Shown here: positions 7,825 through 15,586 of the stretch, one piece after another
Numbering within the stretch: position 1 is the stretch's first letter
Layout of the letters: the number at the start of each line of letters is the position of its first letter
Source: UBA2386 sp046306335
GTDB lineage: Bacteria > Planctomycetota > UBA1135 > UBA2386
Length of the DNA: 24,034 nucleotides
NCBI GenBank assembly: GCA_046306335.1
Contig: JBKDXM010000059.1
Coordinates: 1 to 24,034, forward strand
Reading direction: 5' to 3'
Made by a program: the position numbers and the translations under genes
The notes under the pieces: model-generated
What the model was told of the DNA's origin: nothing
The model's database searches: none
Seen by the model: only the letters and a program-made list of their open reading frames with translations

Positions 7825-8606
7825 GCGCGGCCTCCGCGGCGCCGCCGCGGCAGCGCCAGTCGCGGCACGTCGACCCGCTGGAAGCCGGCCTGCGGGATCG
7901 CGCAGCCCTCGCCCGTGGCGTCGAAGCCCTCGAAGCCGCCTTCCTGGTCCAGCACGTCGAGGCTGAACACGATGCGCTTGTGCCCGCGCACCGCCGGCGA
8001 GCGATGCACGACGCCGTGCGCGGCATTGCCGGGCCATGCTTCGCCCTTGAGCAGCCCGACCGCGCCCTCGGGCAATTGCCGCACGACGGCGCCGGGCCGC
8101 AGCAGTCCCGAGCGCTCGTCGGGTTCGCCGCCCGAGCGATGGCCAAGGCGCGAGCGATCGACGTCGGCGTCGTCGAGCCACTCGGTGCCGGGGCCGCAAT
8201 ACGTCGTCAGCAGGCGGACGCCGACGAAGTCGGTGTGGAAGCGCGGGCACATCGGCGCGTCGAGCCGCAGCAACCGCACGCCCAGGCGCGAGGCGCCGAC
8301 GAGGTCGGCGAAGGCCTGCGCCAAGGTCCGCACGTCGGCGAGGAAGGCCTGCCCTCCGACCGGGTCGGCCGCGAGGGCGTCGGCCGGCACGAGTTCGGCC
8401 CGATCGAGGTCGGCGACCTCGACCTCCAGCAGGTGCTCCAGCTTGGCGCGGGCGAGCACGTCGCCGGCGAAGCGGGTCGCCAGCGGGTCGGCCGGGCGTT
8501 CCCAGACGACCATCGCCACCTGCGGGTCGAACAACTCGGTCCAATCGGCCAACGCGCGCACGGTGCGGCTGCGAACCGCCCTTGCCACCGGAGTCTGCCA
8601 GATCAT
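7821..8606 (-). CDS. DUF1826 domain protein, partner of the zinc-type GTPase
   Basis: 261 residues from ATG 8606 (MIWQTPVARAV). A TTG 14 codons upstream is possible but adds nothing conserved. The DUF1826 signatures are visible: MCPRFHTDFVGVRLLTTYCG (from residue 119) followed by PGTEWLDD, and the later GEAWPGNAAHGVVHRSPAV with KRIVFSLD (about 188-217). The Pro-x-Phe-His-x-Asp stretch and the later His-Arg-Ser-Pro resemble metal ligands of a cupin or 2-oxoglutarate-oxygenase-like fold, but the biochemical function of DUF1826 is not established. The family is commonly found next to COG0523 GTPases in zinc-limitation regulons, as here, where its TGA overlaps the GTPase start by 4 bp. It is transcribed divergently from the HEAT-like gene at 8738 with about 130 bp between. 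A TAGGGT about 20 nt before the TTG may be its -10 element. Confidence 0.8.
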   Translation of the reverse strand: MIWQTPVARAVRSRTVRALADWTELFDPQVAMVVWERPADPLATRFAGDVLARAKLEHLLEVEVADLDRAELVPADALAADPVGGQAFLADVRTLAQAFADLVGASRLGVRLLRLDAPMCPRFHTDFVGVRLLTTYCGPGTEWLDDADVDRSRLGHRSGGEPDERSGLLRPGAVVRQLPEGAVGLLKGEAWPGNAAHGVVHRSPAVRGHKRIVFSLDVLDQEGGFEGFDATGEGCAIPQAGFQRVDVPRLALPRRRRGGRA

Positions 8607-8737
8607 GCCAGCGGAGTGCCGCTCGCCGCGGTCAGGTTCCCCAACCAACGGACGAGCCCCGGCTGCCCACCCTAGCGGCTCCGACCGCCGCGAATCCCCT
8701 GAACCGCGCCCACCCTGCGTGCCGATGGACCCATCCT

Positions 8738-9994
8738 ATGGGTCTGCTCGCCGCCTTCGCCGTCCTCGCCCTTGCTCCGCAGGATCCGACGCCGTCGCCG
8801 GCCCCGCGCCCGGCCACCGTGCTCGCGGCGCAGGAAGAGCGCGGCGAAGCCGCCGATGCCGGCGTGTTGGCGCAGCTCGCGCAGGGCGACGACGAAGCCG
8901 TGGCCGCCCGGGCGGCGTGGGCGCTCGGCCGCACCAAGGGCGGGGCCGCGCTGGACGGACTGCAGGCCGTGGTCCAACGCAGCCGCCACGCCGAAGCGCG
9001 ACTGCAGGCCATGCACGTGCTCGCCGAGCGCGCGCAGCCCGAGGCCAGCCCCACCGCGCTCGCGGCGGCAACCGACGCCGACGCGCGGGTGCGCGCCACC
9101 GCCGCCCGCTTCCTCGGCGCCGTGAAGCCGGCCGGGGCCATCCCGGCCCTCACCGCAATGGTGGAACGCGCGGCGCAGCAGGCGAATGGTGCGCCGTCAC
9201 CCGACGTGCCGGCCGCACTGCTGGCGCTGCGCGACCTCGCCGCCGCGGAGCAGGTGTTGCAGGTCGCGCGCGCGATCGACGCGGCGAACCTGCCGGGAGC
9301 GGGTTCGGCGCTGCAGTTCCTCTGCCAGGAGCTCGTGCCGTCGCTGCCGAGCGCCGCGAAGATGGCGACGCTGCAGCACCTCGTCGCCAACCGCGAACCC
9401 GCGGTCCGCCAGTTCGCGCTGACGCAGCTAGGCAGCCTGCGCGATGGCACGGCGCTGCCGTGGGTCGCGGCGCGCGCCGCCATCGAACAGGGCGACTTGA
9501 AGGCGCTGGCCGATCAGGTCGTCGCCGTGCTGGCGACGCCGCCGCCGTCCGACGACCCGCTGGTGCAAGGCCGTCGCAACCTGCGCGCGCTCGCCTGGCG
9601 CGCCGCGTCGTGGTGGCGCCACGGCGACGACATGCAGAAGGCCATGGTGGTCGGCATTCCCTGCGCGCTGGCGACCCTGCTGGTCGTCGCCATCGTGCTC
9701 GGCCGCCGCCGCCGCGCCGCCGCAGTCGCCGCAGTCGCCGCCGCAGCAGCCGCCCCGATCGCGTACGACACGGACGACGCCGCCTTCGACGACCAGCCGG
9801 CCTACGGCGACGAGGGCGAAGTCGCGGCCGCGGCCGACCAGGCCATGGCCGATGCCGACGAGGTCGCCGTGGACGACGCCGATGCCGCCGACCTGACGGA
9901 ACGCGACGACGTCGTCTACCCCGACGAACAACCCGCCGACGACGACCTGGCCGCGACGCCGACGCGGCGCGCGGGCGCGGGTTCCGCACGGTGA
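8738..9994 (+). CDS. Secreted/membrane HEAT-like repeat protein with an acidic tail
   Basis: 418 residues. ATG 8738 is preferred because MGLLAAFAVLALAPQ forms a short signal peptide; the longer open frame upstream is Arg/Pro-rich and not protein-like. Residues about 40-270 are alpha-helical repeats of the HEAT type (DDEAVAARAAWALGRTKGG, RVRATAARFLGAVKPAGAIP, EPAVRQFALTQLGSLRDG). One transmembrane helix follows at 302-321 (AMVVGIPCALATLLVVAIVL) and is capped by GRRRR. The C-terminal 75 residues are Ala/Asp/Glu-rich and disordered. The topology suggests helical repeats outside and an acidic tail inside. The next gene starts 4 nt after its stop and has the same plan, so they probably form an operon and a complex. 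No family name was recognised and no enzyme motif is visible. Confidence 0.75.
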   Translation: MGLLAAFAVLALAPQDPTPSPAPRPATVLAAQEERGEAADAGVLAQLAQGDDEAVAARAAWALGRTKGGAALDGLQAVVQRSRHAEARLQAMHVLAERAQPEASPTALAAATDADARVRATAARFLGAVKPAGAIPALTAMVERAAQQANGAPSPDVPAALLALRDLAAAEQVLQVARAIDAANLPGAGSALQFLCQELVPSLPSAAKMATLQHLVANREPAVRQFALTQLGSLRDGTALPWVAARAAIEQGDLKALADQVVAVLATPPPSDDPLVQGRRNLRALAWRAASWWRHGDDMQKAMVVGIPCALATLLVVAIVLGRRRRAAAVAAVAAAAAAPIAYDTDDAAFDDQPAYGDEGEVAAAADQAMADADEVAVDDADAADLTERDDVVYPDEQPADDDLAATPTRRAGAGSAR

Positions 9995-9998
9995 ACCG

Positions 9999-11162
9999 AT
10001 GACCCGCGGCCGGGCCCACCTGCTGGCGCTGGCGGCGACCGCGCTGGTCGCGGCAGCGCCGGCGCAGTCGCCGCCGCCGTTCGCATTCGAGGTGGCGATC
10101 GCCCCCGCGCCGCAGCGCACGGCCGCGCCCGCGGTGGCGTGGCTGTGCGAGACCTGGCTGCCGCGGCACCCGTCCTGGCCGAAGGGACGCGACGGCCGCG
10201 ACGGGCTGCGGCTCGCCGTGACCACCGACGGCCTCACCGTGCGGCCGCTCGGCGCGCCGCTCGACGCGAGCACGGTGGCGCTCGGGGCCTGCACCAGCGG
10301 CGGCAGCACGGCGCTGTTCGCCCTCGGCGTCGACGGGGCCGAAGACTGGTTCGTGCCCACGGACTTCGCGCCGCCGACCCCTTGGCGCGACCTGCTGACG
10401 CAACTCGACGGCATCGCGGTCGACCGCCCGCGCACGCTCGACACCGTCGTCGTCGTCGGCCACCTCGCCGGCGGCCTGGCCGACGCCGATCCGCGCAGCG
10501 AACTGCTGCAGCTCGGCGGCAGCCTGTGCGGCGACGTGACGTGGCTGGCGTGGCGCACGCCGGAATGGCTGCGGGTGCGCGGTCGCTCGGGCGGCGGGCT
10601 CGCCATGCCGGCAGGGCTGATGCTGCTCGCCGCCGCCAGCGGCCACGCCACCGACGGTCTCGCGCTGCGGGCCTTCGCCAGCCGCGACGCCGATCGCGCC
10701 GAGGCCGCGCGCCAGATGCTGCGGCGCGACGACGACACCGTGCGCGCGCCATTGCGCGCGGCGCTGCGCGCCGACGACACCACGCGGCTGGCGGCGATCG
10801 ACACGCTGGTGCGCCGTCGTTCGACCGCCGACCTCGCCGCGATCATCGCCGCGGCGGACGCCGACGCGCCGTGGGCCACGCTGGCGGCGACCGACGCCGT
10901 GCGCGCGCTGTGGCCGCACGCGACGCCCGGCGAGCGCGAGCGGGCGCGCGCGGCGCTGGCGCGCAGCCCGAGTCCGCTGCTGCGCGCCATCGATCCGGCC
11001 ACCCTGGCGGCCGATCGCCGCGGCGCCGCGGCCGGCGCCGACCCCGTCGCGCCGCCGGCGGCGCGGGCGCTGATCTGGCTGTCGCTGTGCGCGATGCTGC
11101 TCACCGGCCTTTGGGCGCGCGCGCGCGCCAAGCTGCCGACCGCGCCGCCACAGGCGTCGTAG
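9999..11162 (+). CDS. Secreted, C-terminally membrane-anchored protein of unknown function
   Basis: 387 residues, starting 4 nt after the stop of the HEAT-like gene. The N-terminus MTRGRAHLLALAATALVAAAPAQ is a signal peptide. A C-terminal helix at 355-374 (RALIWLSLCAMLLTGLW) followed by ARARAK anchors it in the membrane. Residues about 220-330 are helical and repeat-like (DRAEAARQMLRRDDDTVRAP, DDTTRLAAIDTLVRRRSTAD), again suggesting HEAT-type repeats. The first 200 residues are Trp- and Gly-rich without a recognised domain. Gene spacing suggests co-translation with the preceding gene and a shared envelope role. The following gene converges on it with 33 bp between. No catalytic motif is evident. 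Confidence 0.75.
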   Translation: MTRGRAHLLALAATALVAAAPAQSPPPFAFEVAIAPAPQRTAAPAVAWLCETWLPRHPSWPKGRDGRDGLRLAVTTDGLTVRPLGAPLDASTVALGACTSGGSTALFALGVDGAEDWFVPTDFAPPTPWRDLLTQLDGIAVDRPRTLDTVVVVGHLAGGLADADPRSELLQLGGSLCGDVTWLAWRTPEWLRVRGRSGGGLAMPAGLMLLAAASGHATDGLALRAFASRDADRAEAARQMLRRDDDTVRAPLRAALRADDTTRLAAIDTLVRRRSTADLAAIIAAADADAPWATLAATDAVRALWPHATPGERERARAALARSPSPLLRAIDPATLAADRRGAAAGADPVAPPAARALIWLSLCAMLLTGLWARARAKLPTAPPQAS

Positions 11163-11195
11163 CGCCGTTCCGATGCGGGCGGGCGCGCGCGCGGC

Positions 11196-12650
11196 TCACT
11201 GCACGTCGAGGACCGCCGGCGTCGACAGCTCGATCGACATCGTGCTGAAGGCAACCGACTGGAACAGCACCTTGCCGGTGAAGCCCGGCGGGATCGCCGG
11301 CGTCGGCACGCTGCCGAAGCCCAAGGGCGCGCTCGCGACGGTGTAGAAGAGCAGGCTCGGGACGTAGAGGTCCGGGAAGTACATCATGCTGAACGGGAAG
11401 GCCGGCACCGACCCGGGCACCACCGGCGAGACCAGTTCGAGGAACACGAGGTTGATGGGGAACGGACTGGCGAGGTCGACCTGCGACGCGCCGGCGGGCG
11501 CGCCGGCGGGGAACACCGCCATCACCGGGTTCTGCGGTTCCATGACGAAGCGCTCGGCGTGGTCGAGCGCGAATGCGCTGACGTAGCTGGGGACGCCGAC
11601 GCCGGCCGGCAGCGGCCGCAGCCCGGACTGCATGCCGAGCGTCGTCCCGAACCCGCACGGCGTGCCCATCGGCGCGCACGGGCCGTTCCAGATCTGGCCG
11701 CCGCCGCCGGTGACCAGCAGGCTCGCGCCGGTGCCGTTCTCGACCGAGAAGATCAGGTGCGGCGCGAAGACCGGCGTCGCCGCCGTGCAGGCGGTCCACG
11801 ACACGACCGGGCCGTTCCAGGCGAAGTCGAGCGCTTCGAGGTCGCCGGCCGCCGTGACGCAGGCGCCGAAGCGGTTGGCGACGTTGGCGTTGACGACCAT
11901 GGCGTCGACCTGCGCCTCGCTCAGCACGACGCGCGCCGAGTTCGGCGCCACGCCGCTGACGCGGATGTCGGGCGTGTAGCTCAACGCCGCCGTCGGGATC
12001 GCGACGACCGCGCCGTCCTGCACCAGGACCGGACCGCAGGCGGTGTTCGCCATGACGTCGGCGTCGAGCGAGAAGAACACGCCGAACTGCTGATCGAAGA
12101 CGATCGCATCGACGTCGATCGGCGTCGCCAGCGGCAGCCCGAGCGCGAGGTTGAACATCTCGCGGCGCATGAAGTACTCGACCTGGCCTTCGAGTCCGCC
12201 GGCGTTGCGCACGATGCGGGCGACGTCGCCGGGGCGGAACGGCAGGGCGCTGACGGCGTTGCCCATCGGGGCCGAGACGGACCAGAAGACGCTGCGCTGG
12301 TTCTGCCAGCCGATCGGGTTCGGCGCGACCGACGTCATCACCGCGTCGACGGTGCCGAACAGCGCCGGGTTGTTGAGCAGGCCGTCGGCGTTCTCGTCGC
12401 CGGCCATCGTCGCGTAGGCGGTGCGCGGCGCCCACTTCTCCGCCGACAGGTTGGCGCAGCCGGCGGTCGTACCCCATTGCAGCAGGGCGACCTCGTTGGG
12501 CTGCAGGAAGCGCAGCACGGTGCCGCCGCTGCCGGACAGGGCGATCTCAGGCTGGGAGAACGCGATGAGGGCATTGTTGCCTTGCGCGGCGGCGGCGGCG
12601 GCGAGGGTCAGGACGGCGAACGGGACGAACGACGTGGCACGGAGGAGCAT
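11196..12650 (-). CDS. Large secreted protein of unknown family
   Basis: 484 residues. The ATG at 12650 gives a clear signal peptide (MLLRATSFVPFAVLTLAAAAAAQ), while the open frame extending upstream has no signal character. The mature protein is rich in Ala, Val, Gly and Pro with several cysteines, and reads like a beta-rich extracellular protein: VSVLRFLQPNEVALL-type strands, GDENADGLLNNPALFGTVDAV (close to a calcium-loop motif such as DxNxDG), and a C-terminal half with PFPINLVFLELVSPV and KVLFQSVAFSTMSIEL. The C-terminal 170 residues resemble the beta-sandwich tail seen in many planctomycete secreted proteins, but I cannot name a family. It is divergent from the kinase gene. A 6-bp hairpin lies in its leader at 12666-12685. 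Function unknown. Confidence 0.75.
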   Translation of the reverse strand: MLLRATSFVPFAVLTLAAAAAAQGNNALIAFSQPEIALSGSGGTVLRFLQPNEVALLQWGTTAGCANLSAEKWAPRTAYATMAGDENADGLLNNPALFGTVDAVMTSVAPNPIGWQNQRSVFWSVSAPMGNAVSALPFRPGDVARIVRNAGGLEGQVEYFMRREMFNLALGLPLATPIDVDAIVFDQQFGVFFSLDADVMANTACGPVLVQDGAVVAIPTAALSYTPDIRVSGVAPNSARVVLSEAQVDAMVVNANVANRFGACVTAAGDLEALDFAWNGPVVSWTACTAATPVFAPHLIFSVENGTGASLLVTGGGGQIWNGPCAPMGTPCGFGTTLGMQSGLRPLPAGVGVPSYVSAFALDHAERFVMEPQNPVMAVFPAGAPAGASQVDLASPFPINLVFLELVSPVVPGSVPAFPFSMMYFPDLYVPSLLFYTVASAPLGFGSVPTPAIPPGFTGKVLFQSVAFSTMSIELSTPAVLDVQ

Positions 12651-12665
12651 GGGATGGTTCCGGTT

Positions 12666-12685
12666 GGGGGAGTGGGTGTTCCCCC
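12666..12685. other. Short hairpin between divergent genes
   Basis: GGGGGA at 12666-12671 and TCCCCC at 12680-12685 can form a 6-bp stem with an 8-nt loop, starting 16 nt upstream of the secreted-protein ATG. It could affect that gene's leader or be an operator for the divergent pair. No protein-binding motif was recognised. Confidence 0.3.
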
Positions 12686-12792
12686 CTGCAAGGACGGTCG
12701 CCGCCGGACCGCACGCGCCGCGCCGAGGAAATGCGGCAGCGCCGGCGCCGCAACTGGCCGGCAGCCGGGCCGGCGGCGAAGATCCGCGCCGC

Positions 12793-15414
12793 ATGAGCCT
12801 GCACGGAGCGCCCGCCGACGACCTGCCCGAGGCGATCGAGGACGCCGTCCTGAACGTGCTCGACGGCGACGAGGACCGGCGCGCCGACGGCCTGGAGGCG
12901 CTGCTGCTCGCCCACCCGCGGTACGAAGCGGCGATCCGCCGCTGGCTCGGTCAGGCCGGCGTCCCCGTGCCGGCCACCGCCAGCGCCGGCCGCCCGCCCG
13001 GCGCGACGAGCAACGGCAGCCGCAGCGGCAGCAGCGGCGGTGGCAGCAACGGCGGCGGCGCCGGCACGGAGTTCGACGCGACGACGACGCTGCCCGCCGA
13101 CCTCGGTCCCTACCGCCTGCTCGAACGGCTGGGCCGCGGCGGCTTCGGCACGGTGTTCCGCGCCGAGCAGCAGGAACCGATCCGGCGGCCCGTGGCGGTG
13201 AAGGTGCTGAATCCGGGCATGGACTCGCGCGAGATCCTCGCCCGCTTCGCCGCCGAGCGCGAGGCGCTCAACCGCATGGACCACCCCGGCATCGCGCGCC
13301 TGCTCGACGCCGGCTCGACGCCGCGCGGCCGACCGTACTTCGTGATGGAGCTGGTCGCCGGCCCGACGCTGCTGGCGCACTGCCGCAAGCGCAGCCTGCC
13401 GCTGCGCCAGCGCATCGAGCTCTTCCTCTGCGTGCTCGACGCCATGCAGCACGCGCACCAGAAGGGCATGCTGCACCGCGACCTCAGCAGCAACAACGTG
13501 CTCGTCGCCGACCCCGACGGCACGCCGCAGCCCAAGGTCATCGACTTCGGCATCGCCAAGTCGCTCGCGGATCCGCTGCAGGCGGGCGACGCGCTGACGC
13601 TGCGCGGCACGATGATGGGCACGCCGGAGTACATGAGCCCCGAGCAGGCCGACGGCCGCTTCGACGACGTCGACACGCGCGCCGACGTCTACGCGCTGGG
13701 CGTGCAGCTCTACGAACTGCTGACCGACCATCTGCCGATCCCGAGCGTCGCGCTGCGCGCGCGCGGCATCGCGGGCGTCGCCGACGTCGTGCGCGCCTTC
13801 CAGCCCGCGCTCGCCAGCGACGCCGCGCCGCCGGACCGCCGCCGCGCGCTGCGCGGCGACCTCGACGGCATCCTGGCGAAGGCGCTCGCGAAGGCCAAGG
13901 AAGAGCGCTACGGCGGCGTCGGCGAGTTCGCCGCCGACCTGCGGCGGCACCTCGCCGACGAACCGGTCGACATCGCGCGACCATCGGCCTGGACCCGCGT
14001 GCGCAAGTTCGTGCGCCGGCACCGCGCCGCTTCGGCGCTCGGCGCGGTCGCCGCCGCCAGCCTGCTGGCGGCGATCGGCGCGCTCGTCTACGCGCTCGCC
14101 TCCGCCCGCGACGCCGCCGCGGAAGCCGAGCGACTGCGCCAGCAGAGCCAGGCCAAGGCCGACGCGGGCTTCCTGCTGCTCGCCAACGCCGAGACGCTCA
14201 GCCGCGCGAGCGACGAAGCCGCGGCGCTGCCGCCGCCGTGGCCCGAGCACCGTCCTGCCTACGCCAAATGGCTCGCGCAGCGCAGCGAGCCGCTGGGCCG
14301 CGCGCGCGCCGCGTTGCAGGCGCGGCTCGACGCCGACGTCGCGCGCGCCGACACCGACGACGACGCGCGCCGCTACCTGCGCCACGCGCTCGATCGCCTC
14401 GACCGCGACTTCGCCGCCTTCTTCGGCGCCGACGGCCCGCACGCCCGCGTCGCACGGGCGCTGCAACGCATCGACGGCCACTTCGCGCCGCTCGCCGCGC
14501 AGCACGCGGCGCGCTGGCCGGCGACGACCGCCGCCATCGCGGCGAGCGACGGCAAGGCCGCCAGCCGGGCCTACCGCGGCCTTCGCCTGCCGCCGCTCGG
14601 CGGCCTCGTGCCGCTCGGCGCCGACCCGGCGACCGGCCTGCACGAGTTCCTCGACCTCGCCACGCACGAACCGGGCTACGCGTTGCCCCGGCGCGACGGC
14701 GATGGCCGCATCGCCAGCGAGGCCGGCACCGGGCTCGTGCTCGTGCTGCTGCCGGCCGGACGCATGGAGCAAGGCGCGCGCCGCAACGCGCCGGGGGTCG
14801 ACGGCAACGACGAGTTCGCCGCTGACGACGAACTGCGCGGCGGCGACGTCGCGCTCGACGCCTTCTTGATCGGGCGCACCGAACTGACGCAGGCGCACTG
14901 GCGCCGGCTCGTCGGCGCGGCGCTGCGCGCCGACGACCCGCAGCGGCCGGTGACCAACGTCGACCACGTCACGGCGCGCGCCGTGCTGCAGCAGCACGGC
15001 ATGGACCTGCCGACGGAGGCGCAGTGGGAGTATGCCTGCCGCGCCGGCCGCCGCGACCGCTGGAGCAGCGGCCCGCTGCGCGAGGTCGCGGCCACCGTCG
15101 GTTGGTTCGCGCCGGCGCTGCAGCCGGTCGGTTTGCTGCCGCCGAACGGCTTCGGCCTGTGCGACCTGCACGGCAACGCCGCCGAGTGGTGCCGCGACGT
15201 CGTCGCGCCGTACGAGGCCGCGCCGGCGCGCCGCGGCGACGGCCTGCGCGAACCGAGGGTCGCCGCCGCCGACGTCCAGCACGCCGTGCGCGGCGGCGCG
15301 TGGCACGAAGGCCCCGACCGCGCCCGCTGCACGGCGCGCGACAAGCGGCCGCCGGGCACGCGCGACGCGGCGATCGGGGTGCGGCCGGTGCGGTTGCTGC
15401 CGGCGGCGCGCTGA
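12793..15414 (+). CDS. Membrane Ser/Thr protein kinase fused to a SUMF1/FGE-like domain
   Basis: 873 residues from ATG 12793 (MSLHGAPADDL). The longer open frame upstream lies across the divergent promoter region. A short helical N-domain and a Gly/Ser linker precede a Hanks-type kinase: glycine loop GRGGFGTV (114-121), Lys137 in VAVKVL, catalytic loop HRDLSSNNV (228-236), DFG 251-253 and MGTPEYMSPEQ (275-285). HRDLKPxN is the norm; here Lys and Pro are both Ser, while the catalytic Asp230 and Asn235 remain. A transmembrane helix at 412-435 places the rest outside the cytoplasm. A coiled helical region follows, then from about residue 640 a formylglycine-generating-enzyme-like (SUMF1) domain with LVLLPAGRMEQG, LIGRTELTQAHW, DLPTEAQWEYACRAG, GLCDLHGNAAEWCRD and VRGGAWHEG. 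In such fusions the SUMF1 domain probably acts as a ligand sensor, not an oxidase. Targets are unknown. Confidence 0.93.
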   Translation: MSLHGAPADDLPEAIEDAVLNVLDGDEDRRADGLEALLLAHPRYEAAIRRWLGQAGVPVPATASAGRPPGATSNGSRSGSSGGGSNGGGAGTEFDATTTLPADLGPYRLLERLGRGGFGTVFRAEQQEPIRRPVAVKVLNPGMDSREILARFAAEREALNRMDHPGIARLLDAGSTPRGRPYFVMELVAGPTLLAHCRKRSLPLRQRIELFLCVLDAMQHAHQKGMLHRDLSSNNVLVADPDGTPQPKVIDFGIAKSLADPLQAGDALTLRGTMMGTPEYMSPEQADGRFDDVDTRADVYALGVQLYELLTDHLPIPSVALRARGIAGVADVVRAFQPALASDAAPPDRRRALRGDLDGILAKALAKAKEERYGGVGEFAADLRRHLADEPVDIARPSAWTRVRKFVRRHRAASALGAVAAASLLAAIGALVYALASARDAAAEAERLRQQSQAKADAGFLLLANAETLSRASDEAAALPPPWPEHRPAYAKWLAQRSEPLGRARAALQARLDADVARADTDDDARRYLRHALDRLDRDFAAFFGADGPHARVARALQRIDGHFAPLAAQHAARWPATTAAIAASDGKAASRAYRGLRLPPLGGLVPLGADPATGLHEFLDLATHEPGYALPRRDGDGRIASEAGTGLVLVLLPAGRMEQGARRNAPGVDGNDEFAADDELRGGDVALDAFLIGRTELTQAHWRRLVGAALRADDPQRPVTNVDHVTARAVLQQHGMDLPTEAQWEYACRAGRRDRWSSGPLREVAATVGWFAPALQPVGLLPPNGFGLCDLHGNAAEWCRDVVAPYEAAPARRGDGLREPRVAAADVQHAVRGGAWHEGPDRARCTARDKRPPGTRDAAIGVRPVRLLPAAR

Positions 15415-15586
15415 CGCGCAGGTCCCGGCCGACGCAGGGTGCTCAGCGCGCGGCGACGGCCGGCGCGGCGAACGCCGACGTCCACGGCGGCGCGGCGAGG
15501 TCGCGGCGACGCGGCGCGGCGTACGGCGGCAGCGCGCCGTCGGCCGCGGGTGCCGGCGCGGCGACGGCGGGCGGGAACCCGGCCGC

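Noticed and set aside
12421..14825. Very long alternative frames (up to 1,128 residues) overlapping the kinase and secreted-protein genes
   Set aside because: High GC makes most frames open. These translations are repetitive Arg/Ala/Gly without motifs, while the chosen frames give complete known domains.
15415..15586. Separate small gene between the kinase and the RnfD-like gene
   Set aside because: No start with ribosome site or motif. The only coding-like frame is the in-frame continuation of the RnfD-like gene after its TAG.
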